Assembly: GCA_900708905.1 (NCBI GenBank) | Contig: CAADRB010000098.1 | Location: forward strand, 124,001-188,000 | Direction: 5' to 3' | DNA from: Hymenolepis diminuta | Lineage: Eukaryota; Platyhelminthes; Cestoda; Cyclophyllidea; Hymenolepididae | Length of the DNA: 64,000 nt | In this document: piece after piece, positions 12,401-23,899 of the stretch | Layout of the letters: each line of letters begins with the position of its first letter | Position numbering within the stretch: the first letter of the stretch is position 1 | Position numbers and translations under genes: made by a program | Notes under the pieces: generated by a model | What the model saw: the letters and a program-made list of their open reading frames with translations, nothing else | Told to the model about the DNA's origin: nothing | Databases searched by the model: none

Positions 12401-15400
12401 CAAAATATGTAGTAGAAAAAAGTCATCAAAGCCAGAAATCGCTGAATACAAAATTACCTCAATAAAAATCTGTGTACTGACGATGACCTTATAAATACCT
12501 TAACTTTATTATTTATATTTGATTAATTTCACGTAATTTAACTACTTATTTACCTTACCCGACCATATGTCAAGGTAACTAGCCTAGTTGCAAAGTTTAC
12601 AAATGGCTCCAACCGGTTGTACAAAAGATATTAAAAAATAAAACCAATACAATGATAGCTAGTAACGAAAGTATTTCTATCAGGTAACAACAAGCAAAAG
12701 GACAAAACAATGAAATAAAGGAAATTTCCCAATCAAAATACTGTCACATTAACAGTATATTGAAAATTCATAAAAATAATAGTTTACATGAAACGATGTG
12801 CCGAAATACACTGCAGTACATCCTGGCGATAGGACGAAACAAAGATTAATCTGAAGGTAGAAATTTCTCCTGATCAGTGGGTGACTCAAGCAAGTTTACG
12901 GGAGTACGACATTTGTAGTCATTGCTCAAGACCATTAAGGCTGTCGGATTAACGACATTTCCATAGGAATCAATGTCATGCGTCTAGTTATGCATTAAAA
13001 GTCGTTGCAAACACCAAATTCTGCATAAGTTCCTTCCTCGAGCAAAGTGATCGCATTTCATATCTCCAATTACTTCCACCATCAATTATTAATCGCATCT
13101 TCCATTTTATAACCAAGAATCTGGTCACTAGAACCAAGATAGTCACTGAGTTTTGTGGTTATAGGTGATGTGGAGGATCTACCTTCTACACACTACACTT
13201 CTACACATGTTAGTTTATATACATCATCTAAGAGTTATATGACGAATTGCAGTCGTTACTCATCTAACAGTCAACTCCGCTGGTCATAATTTGGTCTGTA
13301 TGATTCAGTGACCGGACTCTGTTCTCATTCGAACTCTCCCAGTCCTCTCGCATTTTCATTGCTGTTGAGCAATTTACTTCAGAAAAGATGCATTTTCTGT
13401 TAGGCATTAGCTCAGTCCAACTACAATCCGAAGACCTTGATTCTTACTCCTACAGACGTAAAGGCCACTTCATACCTCATACACCAAGATATAACGCGGC
13501 TAGATTGGCTATCATCAGCAATCAGTATTTCTGTGTTGAATAGTCAGTGTGTTCTCAATCACTTATTGATAATCCCTAATCGTCTATGGCCATGAAGATC
13601 AGACCTCCCACCTCCGATTAACTCCAACATTACCACCAATCCTATCGTGATTTCCGTTTCACATTCTTTAATCTAGCCATGTTGCCAGTACACTAGGTAC
13701 GATAAAAAATTCTTCTAAAATAATAACAAATGCTTTACTTACAAAGAATCGCGGACTCTTGGTAATATTCTCTAGTATTTTTGCCGTAGCAGCTACAGTC
13801 TGAGTAGCAAAACAGTCGGCAAGAGACCGTTGTTGAGCGGAACTTGTCTGTAACTTAAATGTCTGTCGAAAGAGCGAGGTGGTAGAGGGTGATGGAGAGT
13901 TGGTAATGGGGAGTCCCAAGGCATCTGAGAGGCAAGTTGCTAAGGCGGAAAGTAGGACGGCGGGACCCGGATGTGTTAGGAGCCCCTCACGACCACTGGC
14001 CTCACGGGACATAAGGGCTATTAAATCACAGGCGGTGCATTGGAGAAGTCCAAGAAGGTGGTTAAGTTGCAGCTCCTGGGTAATTCGAGTCCTAAAAGAA
14101 AGCGTAAGAATAACGATTACACCTAACACATCAGCAACCTCCTAAATTTTCTAGATAATTCTTAGAAAATCGATAACGACTGTCTGTTGCAACTCACGAT
14201 AAGCGCTTCCTACCAGAAACCGGAACGTTCACAGTATTAAGCTACCAATCTTGAATCCTGAGATGTATAAACACCTCATACCAGGTCCTTAAATTGCCTA
14301 CCCCAATCCATCCAAAGTTGGAAGACAGGCGAGTACTAAGATACGTCTTATTGGGGTCTGGTCCTAACGGTTCATAAGCAAATGGGTATTTTCTGGAACA
14401 TATTTTGTATCTTAAATTTAAGACAGGATAGAAAAAGCTTACCAATTGGGGAGGCCGCGCGAAGACCGCGACTCTTCTAAAACTGTATCAAATATCTTTC
14501 CCCTACAGAGTGCAGTAATTACACTGACGTTTTAGTTTCTCTTGATTTATAATAAGGTACTTATGGAACTGGTAGATAACGGTCATACGTTAAGGTTACC
14601 GTTATCAGTCCAATATTATCAAAGATAGAATTCCAGAGAAGTGGCCAACATTCAGTTCTGCCAAGTCAGATGTCAGTAGATCGATACTCATTAGTGCTTA
14701 ATAAGCGAAAGATAGTAAACCGCATTAGACAATTACAGCCAACAAGGTAGTAGAAAAGGAATTTTACTTCAGAGCGCTGCTCCAAATCGGGCTTATAAAG
14801 GTGTTTTCTTTAAGTTACTAAAATTGGATTCACACCGAAGCTCCATTCACAACAAGCGAGGACGTGGCACAACAGAATTGTGTAGATGATGGTTGATTCA
14901 CTAGAGGATGGAATTCGTTGTATGTCGTCATTGGTTACGTAATTAAATATGTATTTGCAAATGAAGCATTTACGGTTTTGCATAGGCAAGGATACTTTTC
15001 CAAAGTTTTATTGAGTACCTTAGCAAGTAAGCAGCTTGGTAATTTGGTCACAAAATTAATACATAGCTTCTAGTAATTTGAATCTTATATTAAAGTGTTA
15101 AGAATAAGTACACAACGCTACAAATTTATGATGATGCATTCTGTTTTCTTCGTCACAACAACAAAATTTGAGCCCAGTTTGAACAAGATATCTCATTAAC
15201 CATTTGCTTCAAGACAATAGATAGAATTACTATTACCGAATATTTAAATGTGTACCTACTTAGGATAGCTAATAACGCATATATGCTATCTTCTAAGAAA
15301 TATTTTAATATTTTAATATTCTACTTCCTTTACAAATATCTTGTTTTCTTCACCTAGATTGAAGATACTATGGCAGTAAAAGAAAGGATTCGACTAGACT

Positions 15401-18400
15401 TGCAGAGTGATACCAAAATCCCTGCAAGCTCTGAACAAGATGTAGTATATAAATATTTTTAACATTACAAATATAACTTAATCACCAGAAGATTATTCAA
15501 AATAAGACAAAAATATCACACCAATGAAAGTGCAGAGAATAATCGGATTATGAAATGCTTATACTAAAGAACTTGAATCAATTAAACTAACACGCACATG
15601 GCTGATTTGGTGTAATTACCTTCTAAAACAATCTAAGACAAGTGATTATACAGCTTTTAGTGAACCAAGGTAGTTCACATTTACAGACCTCTTCATCAAT
15701 CTCGACATAATAATTTAAGGATTACCATTCCCTCCACAAAATCTAAAACATTAATCAGTTTGTCAACAGCTGATCATCAGTTGTGTTGCAAAAAACATGA
15801 TATAGGAACAGGTAGAAATAAAAATAACATTCTATACACAGATAAAACCAAATTTATAAATGAATTAGATCAAATAGATTTCAAATATTTTGCCAATTAT
15901 TATGTGACTCTAAGCTAGAAAAGATCTCTTATATATACAGGTGGGCAGTAGTGACCTGACCTATTTATTTACCCAAAGAGCCTCGCAACTTATCATCGTC
16001 TAAAGACATAGGAAGTGAAAGTTCATAAAGGGAGGTATGTTCAATTTTATGATGGACTATTTAGGACAGTAGGTGTCAGGAAATCAGGAGAACACTACTT
16101 TAGCTGAGCTTCAGAATCATCAGGTCGACTGCTTTTTCAAGTTTGAATTCCTTCTAACTCATACCTTCATTTTATTATCCTGTTCTTCATACGGAAAATC
16201 TGAGCGACATAAACTAGTCTGGATTGACCCTATCTAACTTCTGACTGAACAAATAATGCATTTACCTCTACGTTAATGATTTAATGATCTATTTTATTTG
16301 ACTCTATAGTTTTATATGCAGACATCATAGAGACTGGCAAGATCTCGGGACGAGTATCCGCTAGTTGGAGAAATCCGTATTTGTATTGGTGCTCTTTTGT
16401 TATGAATAAAATGAGAATCGCGATAAAAGAAAAATTATCATCCGCAACATTACTGAGTGACAGAAAACGACCATAAAACTTACTTTAGATCAGTACTCAT
16501 AGCCGAATCACGGAGTTTTGCATAGAACGAGGAAACATTAAGGCAATCCACAAGAAGGGTTGAGAAAAATTTGGGCATAGTTTCCACTAGCCGACGTTGA
16601 TTTTCGCCACAATCTCTAACTAGTTCGTTGGCTAGGATGATGAGACTTAGGAGGTGATCAAGCATTGCCAATGTGTCATCCACATTCATATTCAATTCGT
16701 TTGATCTCGTTGGGAAACCATCGACCGGACGACGGAAGTACTTCACCACATCAGAGGCATCAAAACGCTGCCAAGGAAAAATCGGGGTTAACTGCGGTCA
16801 ACTAAATCTGGAGACCTAGTTAGTTTCAAGATACGAAGAAATGAGTCTCAATGGTGAGCTAAATTAAGTCGAACCTGAATATCATGAGCCGGTAGCAGTA
16901 AACGTGAAAATCTGGCTAATCAAACATCACGCGATGGGTGCTTATCAGTGGTGTGGATGGCAAATCGCACTAATGCAAGAAGGATGCGAATCTCACTACT
17001 AACGGTTCTGGAATACCTTTCCCCTACTCAAAAATGTTGTAATCTACACTTCTAAATCGATAAATACGTAGATATTGGTATTGAAATATGCCCCGACAGA
17101 TCAAAAGCCCCTGAAGTGTTCGCTCAGAGAATTGCTTCGAAAAATCCCGTATCCAAGATTTAACAAAGGAATACCTCTAACAGTTAGCATTCATTAAGTT
17201 ATTGAGTACCAACAATATCAAGAAAGCAAAAAAAATGCCGAAAATGCAAAGATTAATATAAAAAAAGAACTAAAGATTTTACATTAAGATTAAGACCAAA
17301 AATTAAAAGCAATTCTCTAAGCCAGATTAAAATCGAGCGTCAAGAAATGCACAACCACTAATTCAATCAATTCTGCTGAAAACGTATGAAAGTAAACAAC
17401 AAACAATAAAAGATGATTCAAATATAAACCTTAAATCAAAAAAACCTATTTACTTTCCAAATTAAACAATACCGAAAGTAATTTCAAACTCATTTTCATT
17501 GGAAACATTGCTCATGGTGAAAGAAAAAAAATCATATTTAAACAAAAGAAAAAACTCAGAGAACGAAATCAACAACTTATAACCGCTACTTAGATTGCAA
17601 TTAATGTTTCTATTTCATAAAAATCCTTACCTCCATTTGCGACTGAAGCATTCTGAATCCATTTCTCACTCTAAAGTAGGATTGGAGTTTCGCCAAGGTA
17701 GCAAGTTCATTGTTAGCAGGTTGCACCTCAACAACCTTTGACTGTTGTTGGAACTGCTGATGATGCTTTTGGGAATTATTTTTCCCCCTCCTCTTACCTC
17801 CTCGTTTCCCGCCATTTTGATTAGCCCGAAGCTTTTGATCACCCTGAGGAGAGACCTGGGGAGTAATTGTCACTTTCGGTGCACTTTCAGCCTCACTCAA
17901 CTTCCCATTCACCGTCATATCAGATTCAGAAAGACCTTCAGCAACAGATGCAGCAGACAGAAGCGCAGCCATTTGGCGAAGAGTTTTGGTGTATTGGCGG
18001 ATATCTTTGCCCGTCACTGTCGCTTCGACTATAAGCCGTAGAAATCGATCCCTAAATTTAGCGTGAAAATAGGATAAATGGGAAAACAGCTGAGGTGGAT
18101 CAAACTGAATATTGATGGTATGCTCAAGCGAAACCCCTATTGGGTTATCGGTTATTGGATTTCTATGCTCGTACATGGATATATAAGACTGCCACTAAAT
18201 AACTATCCCTACTATTGTTGACTAACCCGTCAGCTGAACAATTACCACGCATGCCATACTCTATCAATAAAAAATCGCTCTTTGACCCTCTTCCTCCTGA
18301 GATCTGAGTAGGCGTAGCTTAATAAAGGTAGCAAGTTGAAATTATAAAAGGAAAAAAGACAAAACAAAAAGAGTATCGAGGAATATAAACTCCAGGTGAG

Positions 18401-20393
18401 ATAGGAGTGAGATAGGAAAAGATACGAGCACAAAGACACTATAGGCCCAACAATCGTTATTCAAACCAATTAAGCGTCAACTGAAGGAAATTAGTATAAG
18501 AAAAATGAAAAGCAAGACTGCAAGTTGTATGCCATTGTTCACAGAGACGAAAGCATTACTTTTAAACCATCGCAGTTAAAAGGAATCAAATAGATCTCAC
18601 TTTAATAAATACAAGCCGAACTCAGGTAAAATTGAAAATAATATTAAGAGCAGTAAGAAGGTGTTTTCTTAGAGAAACTGAAAAAAAAAACAGTGAATTT
18701 CGTCAGTCGGGCACATACATCCTTTCAAAATGTAAGCTTAAGATTAGAAGATAGAACAAGACGCAAACTCACTCAGTAGGTTTGAGTGGCATCGGTCCTT
18801 CATTTCCAGTAAGCGACAGTTCAGCAGACGACTGAGAGTCCAAACTCTCAGCAGCAATAGCCGCCTCGACCTGCGCCACTCCCTCCTTTAAAAAGGATGG
18901 CCAATCATCCGATTCAGGGTCAGGTAATACACCCGTGGCGGGATTTTTAGTGAAGGCAAAGTAGGCACGTGAATCAACGTACGCTCTCAAGGCGTCACGG
19001 GGTCGTCGCAGGACGAGGAGGGCTTTGCCACGACGCAGACAGGCTTTTGAGGCTTGCATATTGGCCTCCTTGGCGGCGTCAGCGTCATCTCCAAAATCGG
19101 TAGGTGATTTCTTTGGTTCGGAGGGCAGGAGACGAAGTGCCATATCACAATCGGCCAAGGCCAGTTCTGGACGGCCCGCTCGAAGGTAGGCCTGAAATTG
19201 AAAATAAGAAGGCATGTTTTACGATCAATGTGAACACTTGACATGTCCTACACACCGTTCAATAAATAAAATAGATCGTGGGTGCGTATATCTGTCTCTT
19301 AGACGCTAGTGCCGGTGGTAGTTAACAACGGTAGTTATCGTTGAAAATGATTACCAGTCTGATTAACTTACACCGCAGCTTTTAGACCACTGCGGTGCAT
19401 ATTCCGTAATGGATAAAGTACAATTAGAATACTAGCTAGTTTAACGAAATGTTTCTATCAGCTCTCAAAATTAGTTTCCGAGAAGCATGCTCTAGAAAAT
19501 CATGCAGAACCAGCCTCTAAACAAATGTTAAATGATCACACTGTCGGCCATTTTATCTTCGTAAAATTGACAACTCTGGAGAAGTCAGAAATCACCACGT
19601 TAGAGGGTATCATTACTCAGTTCAAATTATTCATGTTATGGTCTTATTCAGACCAATTTGACAGTCACTAGACCGCACTATGATCAAATGGACCATTTCA
19701 TTTCTCAATAAATTTTAGCAAATTAACTTCCGTTTTCTTTTTTAACAATACAAAATTACTGCTCAGTGTAATAGATTAATACTTGCCCTTCGGCTTAAAA
19801 TGAACACTGCTTACCTGAGCACGATTATTATACAGCAACGACCAATCTGGAAGAAAATCAATGGCTTTGGAATAGAATTGAATGGCGGTGTCAACATCAC
19901 CAACTTTAAAGTATTCATTTGCGCGACATTTGCATTCTTCAGCCCTGGCCTTCTTTTCCGCTCTACGGCGAGAACGTTCTGCGGCGTCAGCTTCAACTTC
20001 GGCTTTAAATGCTGCTACAGACATATCTTCTTTATTAGTGCAATCAGTTTTAGTTCTATGCGATTCTAAGAGGTAATGGTAATATGGTTAGTAAATTACA
20101 ACTAAGACAATAGGACGCGTAAAAGATAACACAAAACTAATTACCTGAAAATCCACTGTCTGAAGACTTATTAATAACAGTTCTGTTTGACCCGTCTTTT
20201 TCTTTGCCTAAAACCCTACATTATTTTATCGAAAGACCATACCCTTTATTTTCTCCAGGTGTTCGTCAGCTTCTTTAAGAGCTTTAGTTGAAACATCAGC
20301 ATCGGGACTAGAAAGCTTGCTAACAAGCTCAGCGACCTTGTCTACTTCTGAGAGTTTAACATAATCTTCATCGGTAAGATGACTCTCAATCAT
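6243..20393 (-). CDS. TTC12: TTC12-like TPR/armadillo protein (12 exons, complete)
   Basis: Homologue of TTC12, a cytoplasmic factor needed in animals for assembly of axonemal dynein arms. Exons: 20393-20243, 20207-20145, 20065-19815, 19191-18773, 18162-17631, 16767-16484, 14091-13743, 11479-11241, 10239-10038, 9998-9817, 8185-7801, 6425-6243. All junctions are GT-AG and phases agree; total 3,240 nt, 1,079 aa. The start is the first ATG after an in-frame TGA. Residues 86-155 (from MSVAAFKAEVEADAAERSRR, ending LLYNNRAQ) match the conserved segment before and through TPR1. TPR2 spans about 147-180 and TPR3 about 201-234. A linker follows that is Lys/Arg/Gln-rich at 407-435. Armadillo-like helices start near the NGF motif at 462-464 and run to the conserved last exon (LLKLIK joined to SAKKAQTKKNASCVIARLC). 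Human TTC12 is about 705 aa; the extra length is mainly insertions around and after TPR2-3. A paralogous TPR/ARM protein is unlikely given co-linearity along the whole length. Confidence 0.88.
7801..8185 (-). CDS. TTC12: TTC12-like exon 11
   Basis: Acceptor CTCTCCTTCAG (strong pyrimidine tract), donor CAAG|GTATGT. It encodes RLRGAVHALSAITRAKDC and LLKLIK, lining up with the penultimate armadillo-like repeats of TTC12. The longer ORF upstream of the acceptor is intron. Confidence 0.87.
9230..9320 (-). repeat. tRNA-derived SINE-like head in TTC12-like intron 10
   Basis: The minus strand contains CCGGTTCGATTGACC (9246-9260), close to a tRNA B-box, preceded by a tRNA-like GAGAGACCTGAAATCTG stretch. 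The arms do not fold into a complete tRNA. Probably an old SINE in the 1,631-bp intron. Confidence 0.35.
9817..9998 (-). CDS. TTC12: TTC12-like exon 10
   Basis: Separated from exon 9 by a 39-nt intron. It reads LLCATQLENECRLFLQVTKW, then a charged Lys/Pro/Ser insert and VQLLISIIC. The donor is TCATG|GTAAGT, phase 2. Confidence 0.8.
10038..10239 (-). CDS. TTC12: TTC12-like exon 9
   Basis: Acceptor CTATTGTAG, donor CTG|GTGAGT. The correct frame reads HTALVGSICRLIHNFLSG and ends GRFLPYCREEL, clear armadillo-like helices. The 63-aa ORF in another frame here is a shadow. Confidence 0.83.
11241..11479 (-). CDS. TTC12: TTC12-like exon 8
   Basis: Acceptor ACCCGGACAG after a pyrimidine tract; donor AAAG|GTTAGC, phase 2. 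It encodes Ala/Ser/Leu-rich helices (STLLDSLSAASDDPFLRRSM). The least conserved armadillo-like part, but phase agrees on both sides. Confidence 0.76.
11480..13742 (-). other. TTC12-like intron 7 (2,263 bp)
   Basis: Low coding potential. The part at about 12.9-13.65 kb is less AT-rich than its flanks and may be an old repeat, but I cannot assign it to a class. Confidence 0.6.
13743..14091 (-). CDS. TTC12: TTC12-like exon 7
   Basis: Polypyrimidine acceptor CTTTCTTTTAG, donor TTT|GTAAGT. It encodes leucine-rich helices (LLGLLQCTACDLIALMSRE) typical of armadillo-like repeats. Confidence 0.82.
14092..16483 (-). other. TTC12-like intron 6 (2,392 bp)
   Basis: The largest intron of the gene. AT-rich, no ORF, no recognisable mobile element. 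The small ORF at 14242-14445 is not supported. Confidence 0.7.
16484..16767 (-). CDS. TTC12: TTC12-like exon 6
   Basis: Acceptor TTGGCAG, donor AAA|GTAAGT (phase 2). It encodes helical repeats including CGENQRRLVE, which matches the E-N-Q-R segment of the family. Confidence 0.83.
17631..18162 (-). CDS. TTC12: TTC12-like exon 5 (linker, basic/Gln-rich)
   Basis: The acceptor GAGCATAG|A is chosen because it alone keeps phase with exon 4. It encodes a helical stretch, a Ser/Pro-rich linker and a basic Gln/Lys run (GGKRGGKRRGKNN, HHQQFQQQ), then the conserved FRVRNGF motif that opens the C-terminal armadillo-like part. The donor is GAG|GTAAGG. Confidence 0.8.
18773..19191 (-). CDS. TTC12: TTC12-like exon 4 (TPR2-TPR3)
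   Basis: Starts AYLRAGRPELALADCDMALR, the second TPR, directly continuing RAQ of exon 3. An acidic insert (FGDDADAAKEAN) separates it from TPR3 (ACLRRGKALLVLRRPRDAL). The donor is GA|GTGAGT, phase 2. Confidence 0.88.
19815..20065 (-). CDS. TTC12: TTC12-like exon 3 (TPR1)
   Basis: Acceptor CTCTTAG, donor CAG|GTAAGC. It encodes the charged helix and TPR1, ending in LLYNNRAQ. The 3' part of this exon, its donor and 80 nt of intron were duplicated to 23071-23302. Confidence 0.88.
20145..20207 (-). CDS. TTC12: TTC12-like exon 2 (63 nt)
   Basis: Micro-exon between GTTTTAG and GTAATT, phase 1 to phase 1. It encodes KEKDGSNRTVINKSSDSGFS, which lines up with the short linker preceding the conserved pre-TPR segment in TTC12. 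The next intron is 79 nt. Confidence 0.8.
20243..20393 (-). CDS. TTC12: TTC12-like exon 1
   Basis: Start ATG at 20393; a TGA lies in frame 16-18 nt upstream. It encodes a helical N-terminus (MIESHLTDEDYVKLSEVDKV). It ends in phase 1 at AAAGG before GTATGG; the following intron is only 35 nt (20242-20208). Confidence 0.8.
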
Positions 20394-21880
20394 ATCCAAG
20401 AAAACCAATCAAACACAAATAACACACACAGATACGAGTTGAATATGTTTCACAAATTCTGATAATTTAAACTACCCACCCGTATTTTATTGACCGTGTT
20501 CCTCTGAGGAAAATATTCAATTGCTTTAAAGAAATTACATCAGTTTCTCGATAAAACTTTCACGATTGATTTAATTGTCAAGTAAATAGTTAAACTTCGT
20601 AAATTCTAGCGGCTAATTTTCGATTCCTAACTTGAAATTTCCTTGAATTATAGTGTAAAAATACACAAAATTATAAGTATGTTAATAAGTCAATGACAGT
20701 CTAAAATATGTAAATAAATAACTACCTTAGATGAATTTATGAGGAAAATACTTTAATCGTTCAACTTACTTAAAACGTTTTTAAAATGGAAGAGTAAATT
20801 TGATTCTGAAACCTTGTTACTTGTAACTGCTGATACGTCAAAACGCTTTTTCGGTATTATTTCTTAAAACATAATGAAATATTGACTTTTTACTAACGGC
20901 TCGATATACAAGTGTTACTTTCGTACAATCATATTACTCAAAGTAACTTATACCTAATATGTTTCTAACATTGAGTAAGTGAGCACCCAAGTCACCCTCT
21001 CTAAAGTAAATAAATAGTTTAAATAAATTAATAGTTTGTGAACCAAGCTGCTGATATTTAAAATTACTGGCACGTCTTCCTTCATCACTTTAAGGCGTGT
21101 TTTAAAATGATTTAATACTTTAATTTTAATGAATAGCATTTTACTGTGATCAAGTAATGGAAATCTGCTTGCTTGATATCAACTAAAACAGATATGATAT
21201 TAACCAACTGAAGTAATTTGGCCTTATACATTATGTAAAAATCAAAGTAGGAACTGTTGTTTATCATAATTATGTGGATGAGATTAATTTTATTTATGCG
21301 AGGAGGTTTATTAATGCATTAGATTGTATCACTCGAAATTTCTCGTAGATTTATAAGGACACTTTTCTTTCATTTCATGTCCTGTTTAGAAAATTGTTAA
21401 ATTGGAAATATTTTTGCAAGATAACTTTACAAGATGAGCTTTTTGGCTGAAATTGGTGATCGATACATACTATTAACATGCTCATTTGGTCCACTTATAG
21501 GATTCTATTCCTCATCTATAAACTATTTTTTGATGAAATTCTTTCATCTGTCAACAGTTTCGCATATCTAAATTTGTCCTCTGTACAGATATCTTATTTT
21601 TATGCATTATGTGAATTGCACTACGCTTGATCTTCAACTCTAAATTCTCTTATTTTCAATTCCTTGCATAATAAACCTTGTCTGATATGCACTAATTTGA
21701 GTTACGATATCTGGGAGACATTTTTGACAGGTAAATTCAACGAAATTTGTCAGTTAAAATTGCATTTTTTTGCCTTGGGAAGCCACGTTTCTGAAATTTC
21801 GCGATATGGACTGGTTAAATTCATTAAAATAAATACTATTTGACATTACTATGTAGTATGCGTGTATAAATGTTAAGGAG
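20394..21880. other. Upstream region of the TTC12-like gene
   Basis: Should include the TTC12-like promoter and any 5' UTR exon. Very AT-rich; no clear TATA or initiator stands out against the background, and no gene is visible. Confidence 0.5.
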
Positions 21881-21881
21881 G

Positions 21882-21960
21882 TTTATCGGGGCCACTTCAA
21901 TTGAACAGGTGGTATAAGTCAAGTCACTCATGTTGTTAGATCAGTTCGGAGGTGGCAGGT
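21882..21960 (+). repeat. Dispersed repeat family B, fragment 1
   Basis: GTCACTCATGT and GATCAGTTCGGA here match 23.69-23.72 kb in the same order and spacing. Only the first ~80 bp of the family is present. Confidence 0.5.
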
Positions 21961-22334
21961 ATGCCACCGCAATTTATATATTAGTAAATTAGGTTTTGCT
22001 ACATATAAGAAAATGATATTTTTCCTAAAATAATTCTTATATGTAAGATTCTTCATTTTCCACCCTTTAATTTCTGCTTCTTCTAATTCCCTTTTACTGG
22101 AACCAATTTATTTACATTACGATTGTAGATGGCGCATAATATAAATCGACCTGTCAGTACGAAAACGTACGTCGTGTGTTGATATAGTGGTTTGAGTCGT
22201 TTTCTATTGTGGTGTTGTCAGGTCATGTTTGTAACTAGTGCAATGTCTTAGTAAATCTAAGAGTTGCTTACAATATCCTACAGAGAAGTGCAGGTTGCAG
22301 CAGGTTTATATGCAAAAAATTTCTTCATTAGATG

Positions 22335-22470
22335 TTAGTCATGTCTCGGCATGATGATCGACATCTGTTTAGGTATCAATGTGCAAGTAGACAAACATAC
22401 AGCGGGACAGCCTGTGGGGATCTTATCGTCAGGTGTTGATAGACATTTCCTGGCTGTAGCAAAGGGTTGC
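22335..22470 (+). repeat. Dispersed repeat family B, fragment 2
   Basis: TCATGTCTCGGCATGATGATC, GTATCAATGT, GGGACAGCCTGTG, GATCTTATCG and GTTGATAG..CTGGCTGTAGCA occur in the same order as in 23.69-23.86 kb. Two deletions of about 10-40 nt relative to that copy. Confidence 0.6.
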
Positions 22471-23070
22471 ATTAATTCCTTCATAAGAGATTGTTTATGC
22501 GGCACAGTAAGTATTACATTTATTAATAAGTAAAAGTTTCCTAGGAACTACATAACGTCTACAGGCTGAGCTTTCCAAGAGATTGGAAAAGGTCTCTGTT
22601 CATTTTCCGGCATTACTTTTTATTCGTGTTCTCTTTGAAAATACTCCGCTTTTTTATTTAAGAAGCTGTAACGATGTCTTTTATGCTCCTATTACTCGAA
22701 TTCCCATCTGCCATGTCTAACCGCGTTTATCGATTCTCTCTCCCCTCCCCCACGCACACATACGCAGATATATGCCTGTCATATACCGGTTCCAGAGTTT
22801 CCCCCTCATCACCTTTGTTCTTCATTTTTCTCTCTTACTTACTTAAATCTCCATCGTAGTTTGTTTAATTCGCTTTGGCCTACATAACTCTTGACGTTCT
22901 GCTCTGTAGCTGTTGTTGCTGCCGTAAGCTAATAGCCATAATCTTGCCCAATACAATTAAGATCTGGTTCATTAATTCCTGCAATTTAATAAATCCTGAA
23001 TTAGTGACCTCGGTTCTTGTTGACCGCAAATGCAATTTGCCACAAGATAGATTAATCAAGAGAAGTTTTG

Positions 23071-23302
23071 TTCTTTTTTAACAATACAAAACTACTGCTC
23101 AGTGTAGTAGATTAATACTTGCCCTTCGGCTTAAAATGAACACTGCTTATCTGAGCACGATTATTATACAGCAACGACCAATCTGGAAGAAAATCAATGG
23201 CTTTGGAATAGAATTGAATGGCGGTGTCAACATCACCAACTTTAAAGTATTCATTTGCGCGACATTTGCATTCTTCAACCCTGGTCTTCTTTTCCGCTCT
23301 AC
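23071..23302 (-). pseudogene. Duplicated fragment of TTC12-like exon 3 plus intron
   Basis: 232 bp identical without gaps to 19735-19966 at a constant offset of 3,336 bp, except five substitutions, all transitions (at original positions 19756, 19771, 19814, 19942 and 19949). It contains 80 nt of the 3' intron and the last 152 nt of exon 3, in the same orientation, upstream of the gene's start. The 19814 change turns the donor GT into AT, so this copy cannot splice normally. Two changes are missense (Ala to Thr, Ala to Val); the frame has no stop. No acceptor was copied. A recent, non-functional partial exon copy. Confidence 0.93.
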
Positions 23303-23649
23303 AGCTCTAAATTTAACATTTTAGATGGTTGAAAAATGTCTCATTAAATTTTCTATTTTATTGTATTATGATGCGATTAATCAAAAGTGAGTAATTCAAG
23401 TTGAAAATTAGCAAACCTATTCAAAGTAGATGTAAAAGATAAAAATTGAGATTAGATTAATATATTTTCGCTGCTGAAAAGACAAAGACTTATGTAATAT
23501 TTAATTGTAATGGACAGTTAAGTAGGATTTGTTGAGTGGACATATGTGAATATGGACATAGGGGGAGGAAAGAAGTTGAAGTGAAGGAATAAAAATTGAG
23601 AGAAACGCAAAATAAGAATTATCACTGGAATTCTGTTATAACATTAGGT

Positions 23650-23880
23650 CTATCAGAGCCACATTGATTAAATATTCGGAATTAGTCTAGCCACTCATGT
23701 CGCCCGATCAGTTCGGATGGGCCCTATTTGGGTATTAATGTTCAAACCCGCAAACACAGTGGGACCGCCTGCGGACACTGTAGTGGAGATCTTATCGCCA
23801 TTCAATCATTTTTGGCTGCCAGATGTTGACAGAAGTCAGCTGGCTATAGCACTCTGTACCTTCTAAGTAACTGAATGCGC
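23650..23880 (+). repeat. Dispersed repeat family B, longest copy
   Basis: The most complete of three copies in 2 kb, all in one orientation. Contains GATCAGTTCGGATGGGCCC, GGAGATCTTATCG and CAGCTGGCTATAGCA landmarks. No ORF. The element class is not recognised. Confidence 0.55.
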
Positions 23881-23899
23881 AAACATAAATTCTATTTAC

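Noticed and set aside
23136..23324. 62-aa plus-strand ORF, and its near twin at 19800-20069
   Set aside because: They are the antisense of TTC12-like exon 3 and of its duplicated fragment; the similarity reflects the duplication.
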